Origin: Apus apus
Lineage: Eukaryota > Chordata > Aves > Apodiformes > Apodidae
Assembly: GCF_020740795.1 (NCBI RefSeq)
Contig: NC_067283.1
Span: 45,249,659-45,313,658 of the forward strand
Direction: 5' to 3'
DNA length: 64,000 nucleotides
Below the pieces are notes generated by a model. The model was not told where the DNA came from. It made no database searches and saw only the letters and a list, made by a program, of their open reading frames with translations. Shown here piece by piece: positions 63,001-64,000 of this stretch (position 1 is its first letter; every line of letters starts with the position of its first letter). A program made the translations under genes and the position numbers.

Positions 63001-64000
63001 AAGAGTCCCTCCACATAGCCCCCTATAAGTACTGGAAGGCCATTATAAGGTGTCCCTGGAGTCTTCTCTTCATAAAGCAGAACAAACTAAGGAGAACACT
63101 AAATTGCTCTGGTTTTGTAACACTTGTTTTGTTCTATAGCAGGCAGAGAGGTTAAACAAAACAAAACAAACAACAAAACAACCAATCTACAAACAACCTT
63201 CCAAAAAAACCTAGCAACTTTGCAGGAATTAAATGCATTCATCTTTCAGTTAAGGCCTCAAAAATGAAAAATAACCCTGAAGCCTTTCAAAGCACACTTG
63301 AGCCATTCAAGAGCTATTCCAGCACAGATACTCCCCAAGTATCAGGATTTTTTTGTTCTAAGACTAGTAGCTTCTCTAGTCTTTTGTGGCCTTCAGAATG
63401 ACACTCTGAACCCAAAACCCCAATGCACTGCTATAAAGCTACTACATTAAAACATGCCATTAAAGTAGCATTTTATCACGAAACAAGCAAACACTTGTTT
63501 CTGAATTTCTGCAGCAATTATAAGCCTTCTTGTTACATGTCTCAGTCTTTAGATGCAAAGAACGCAATTATGTACTGTGTGGGGTGTAGAACACCTGAGC
63601 CTAAGATGCTGTAAGAACAAATGAGCTTTGTTGAGGACATTATAGCATCTACTAGCCAATAAACTTAGTCCAGAGGTCATTAGAAACATACACAAATAAA
63701 TGGAGCCAGTTTTCCTGGCTTTATTCAAAATGAGAAGTCTGTAACTCAACAGCATAAACAGAGGTAAGCACAGGTTTCTGTGCTGCTTCTAGGTTTACAT
63801 GCACCTTTAACCCTACTGGACATACAGACTAAAAAATGGCAAAGATGATCACCTTGACATCAAAAGAGGGCTTGAATAACTTGTCTTTGGAAAGAAATTT
63901 TGATGGTGTATCAAGATGTAAAGATGGTTCTTTCTGTGGCAGTCCCCCCTGTGCAGGAGGGGTTGTGCTCTTGCCAATATGATGAGAGATTACAGCTTGG
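50947..64000 (-). CDS. TOPBP1: TOPBP1 (DNA topoisomerase II-binding protein 1), C-terminal half, 5'-truncated by window
   Basis: Fifteen exons on the - strand give 732 residues of TOPBP1 (about 1,520 in vertebrates). In order: a Ser/Pro/Thr linker ([35 protein letters not shown]), BRCT6 (from [19 protein letters not shown] to [16 protein letters not shown]), an acidic linker, the ATR-activating domain with the essential Trp in [19 protein letters not shown], a [20 protein letters not shown] motif, then BRCT7-8 ([59 protein letters not shown]) and a basic tail [17 protein letters not shown]. The family protein is a nuclear scaffold that helps start replication with Treslin and activates ATR-ATRIP. 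The Ser after RARLV matches the reported AKT site. One intron has a GC donor. The N-terminal BRCT0-5 are beyond the right edge. Confidence 0.97.
51495..51656 (-). CDS. TOPBP1: TOPBP1 exon, BRCT8 end
   Basis: 54 codons in phase 0: [20 protein letters not shown] and [15 protein letters not shown], with donor CAG|gtgtgc. Forms the second half of BRCT8. Confidence 0.96.
52104..52193 (-). CDS. TOPBP1: TOPBP1 exon, BRCT8 start
   Basis: 30 codons in phase 0: [20 protein letters not shown] then [10 protein letters not shown], the first strand and helix of BRCT8. Donor AAA|gtatgt. Confidence 0.96.
52922..53021. repeat. Perfect 25-bp inverted repeat with 50-bp loop in a TOPBP1 intron
   Basis: Left arm 52922-52946 and right arm 52997-53021 are exact reverse complements over 25 bases (left arm begins tgctgtccagag, ends tattcacc). 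The loop is 52947-52996 and contains smaller complementary words (ccagta/tactgg). Flanks show no target-site duplication. Either strand could fold into a long hairpin. Confidence 0.95.
53299..53439 (-). CDS. TOPBP1: TOPBP1 exon, BRCT7-8 linker
   Basis: 47 codons in phase 0, [20 protein letters not shown] and [12 protein letters not shown] to ETGIVE. Joins the end of BRCT7 to the helical linker typical of the BRCT7-8 tandem. It is preceded by the GC-AG intron. Confidence 0.96.
54347..54510 (-). CDS. TOPBP1: TOPBP1 exon, BRCT7, with GC splice donor
   Basis: Encodes [40 protein letters not shown] and [14 protein letters not shown]. The donor is CAG|GCATGT; the next GT would add four bases and break the frame into EEDYEWG. 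Entry phase: two bases (GT) complete a glycine. Confidence 0.94.
55028..55142 (-). CDS. TOPBP1: TOPBP1 exon, BRCT7 start
   Basis: Encodes [20 protein letters not shown] and [18 protein letters not shown]; leaves one G for the next exon. Donor TTAG|gtacta. Confidence 0.95.
56034..56197 (-). CDS. TOPBP1: TOPBP1 exon, conserved Pro-rich motif after the AAD
   Basis: Encodes [16 protein letters not shown] and [20 protein letters not shown] then [12 protein letters not shown]. The second string is strongly conserved in vertebrate TOPBP1. Confidence 0.95.
57236..57456 (-). CDS. TOPBP1: TOPBP1 exon, core of the ATR-activating domain
   Basis: 73 full codons: [20 protein letters not shown], then [20 protein letters not shown], and [16 protein letters not shown]. 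The Trp of IIWDDPTA is the residue known to be essential for ATR activation, and it is intact. Confidence 0.96.
58067..58259 (-). CDS. TOPBP1: TOPBP1 exon, start of the ATR-activating domain
   Basis: Encodes [38 protein letters not shown] and [19 protein letters not shown]. The helix [12 protein letters not shown] and the SRVLEALR boundary are family landmarks. Confidence 0.96.
58859..58958 (-). CDS. TOPBP1: TOPBP1 exon, acidic linker
   Basis: 33 codons plus one base: [20 protein letters not shown] then [13 protein letters not shown]. Poorly conserved acidic linker. Placed by its splice sites (tttttag, GGAG|gtaagt) and by matching phases on both sides. Confidence 0.88.
59430..59579 (-). CDS. 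TOPBP1: TOPBP1 exon, after BRCT6
   Basis: 50 codons in phase 0: [20 protein letters not shown], then [19 protein letters not shown] and RPAEENE. Donor GAG|gtataa. Confidence 0.95.
59940..60063 (-). CDS. TOPBP1: TOPBP1 exon, BRCT6 second half
   Basis: Encodes [20 protein letters not shown] and [21 protein letters not shown]-x-x-D-x-x-V-T-H and the C-terminal S-x-x-W are BRCT signatures. Confidence 0.96.
60857..60966 (-). CDS. TOPBP1: TOPBP1 exon, BRCT6 first half
   Basis: Encodes [20 protein letters not shown] then [16 protein letters not shown], with donor ACAG|gtatta splitting an arginine codon. Confidence 0.96.
61360..61486 (-). mobile_element. CR1 fragment with internal deletion
   Basis: Starts with the CR1 3' end (gaatcatagaatggtttggg, ttggaaag) and then jumps directly to an internal CR1 segment (gagctggacacagaactcca, ggtgaggtctcataagg, gagaatcacctccctcaaca). 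The two parts are several hundred bases apart in the family consensus, so about that much is missing. Confidence 0.85.
62002..62175 (-). CDS. TOPBP1: TOPBP1 exon before BRCT6
   Basis: 58 codons in phase 0: [40 protein letters not shown] and [18 protein letters not shown]. Conserved linker with several Ser/Thr-Pro sites. Confidence 0.96.
62645..62714 (-). mobile_element. Short CR1 3'-end fragment abutting a second CR1
   Basis: gaatcacagaatggtttggg, then a decayed copy of the CR1 3' UTR up to cctgccataagtagggac, where a second CR1 3' end begins immediately. Confidence 0.88.
62715..63090 (-). mobile_element. CR1 3' portion, about 375 bases
   Basis: Starts at catagaatcatagaattata and continues through gttggaagggatcttaaaga, cactagaccaggttgctcag, cagggagggggcatccacag and gcaacctgctccagtgtctc to the motif near aaagcagaacaaac. 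Standard avian CR1 3' region in inverted orientation within the TOPBP1 intron that follows the first exon of the window. Confidence 0.93.
63853..64000 (-). CDS. TOPBP1: TOPBP1 exon, cut by the right edge of the window
   Basis: 49 codons visible: [20 protein letters not shown], then [20 protein letters not shown] and LFKPSFDVK, donor AAG|gtgatc. The upstream part of the exon lies beyond position 64000; base 64000 belongs to the preceding codon. Confidence 0.95.

Larger units (their letters stand above)
51091..63852 (-). other. TOPBP1: TOPBP1 introns in the window (fourteen)
   Basis: Intron sizes from right to left are 1677, 1035, 793, 360, 471, 599, 610, 1038, 891, 517, 907, 1105, 447 and 404 bases. 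All have AG acceptors; thirteen have GT donors and one (53440-54346) has GC. The only recognised elements are CR1 pieces in the two rightmost introns, the inverted repeat at 52922-53021 and short A-rich runs (for example AAAAC repeats near 63153-63180). No nested gene or snoRNA was found. Confidence 0.85.

Overview
The window is nuclear DNA of a bird. All coding sequence is split into short exons with GT-AG (twice GC-AG) introns. The interspersed repeats are avian-type CR1 LINEs, recognisable by the 3' end that reads tagaatcatagaatggtttg on the + strand, plus faint old MIR-like SINE pieces. Introns are compact. The gene order TMEM108 - BFSP2 - CDV3 - TOPBP1 is the same as on human chromosome 3q22 (recalled knowledge). 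No prokaryotic, plasmid, CRISPR or retroviral structure is visible. I assembled all gene models by hand from reading frames, splice sites and remembered vertebrate orthologs.

Layout. (1) About 1-4,200: the last two coding exons and 3' UTR of TMEM108 (retrolinkin) on the + strand. (2) 4,200-7,670: intergenic DNA leading into the BFSP2 promoter. (3) 7,670-26,780: the complete BFSP2 gene (phakinin/CP49, lens beaded-filament protein) on +, seven coding exons, 404 residues. Its 9.7 kb first intron holds a 381-base uninterrupted purine tract and a 1.27 kb CR1 LINE. (4) 26,780-31,850: intergenic, with an A/C-only low-complexity tract near the right end. (5) 31,850-33,490: a strong CpG island, which is the TATA-less promoter and first exon of CDV3, with two inverted CCAAT boxes, a CRE-like palindrome, a GC minisatellite and long G runs just after exon 1. 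(6) 32,806-39,896: complete CDV3 coding region on + (five exons, 243 residues), followed by a long 3' UTR with several poly(A) signals. (7) 43,100-50,946: intergenic, with old SINE and LINE fossils. (8) 50,947-64,000: the 3' half of TOPBP1 on the - strand, fifteen exons covering 732 residues. They encode the segment before BRCT6, BRCT6, the ATR-activating domain, BRCT7-8 and the C-terminal basic tail. The gene continues beyond the right edge.

The four genes do not form one pathway. TMEM108 is a neuronal endosomal membrane protein, BFSP2 a lens intermediate filament, CDV3 a small soluble protein of unclear role, and TOPBP1 a DNA replication and checkpoint scaffold. The window is mostly an ordinary conserved block. 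The points that most deserve a second look are two GC-AG introns, a perfect 25-bp inverted repeat in a TOPBP1 intron, the long purine tract, the G runs beside the CDV3 splice donor, and splice-donor-like sites pointing away from CDV3 in its CpG island. I found no convincing previously undescribed gene system.
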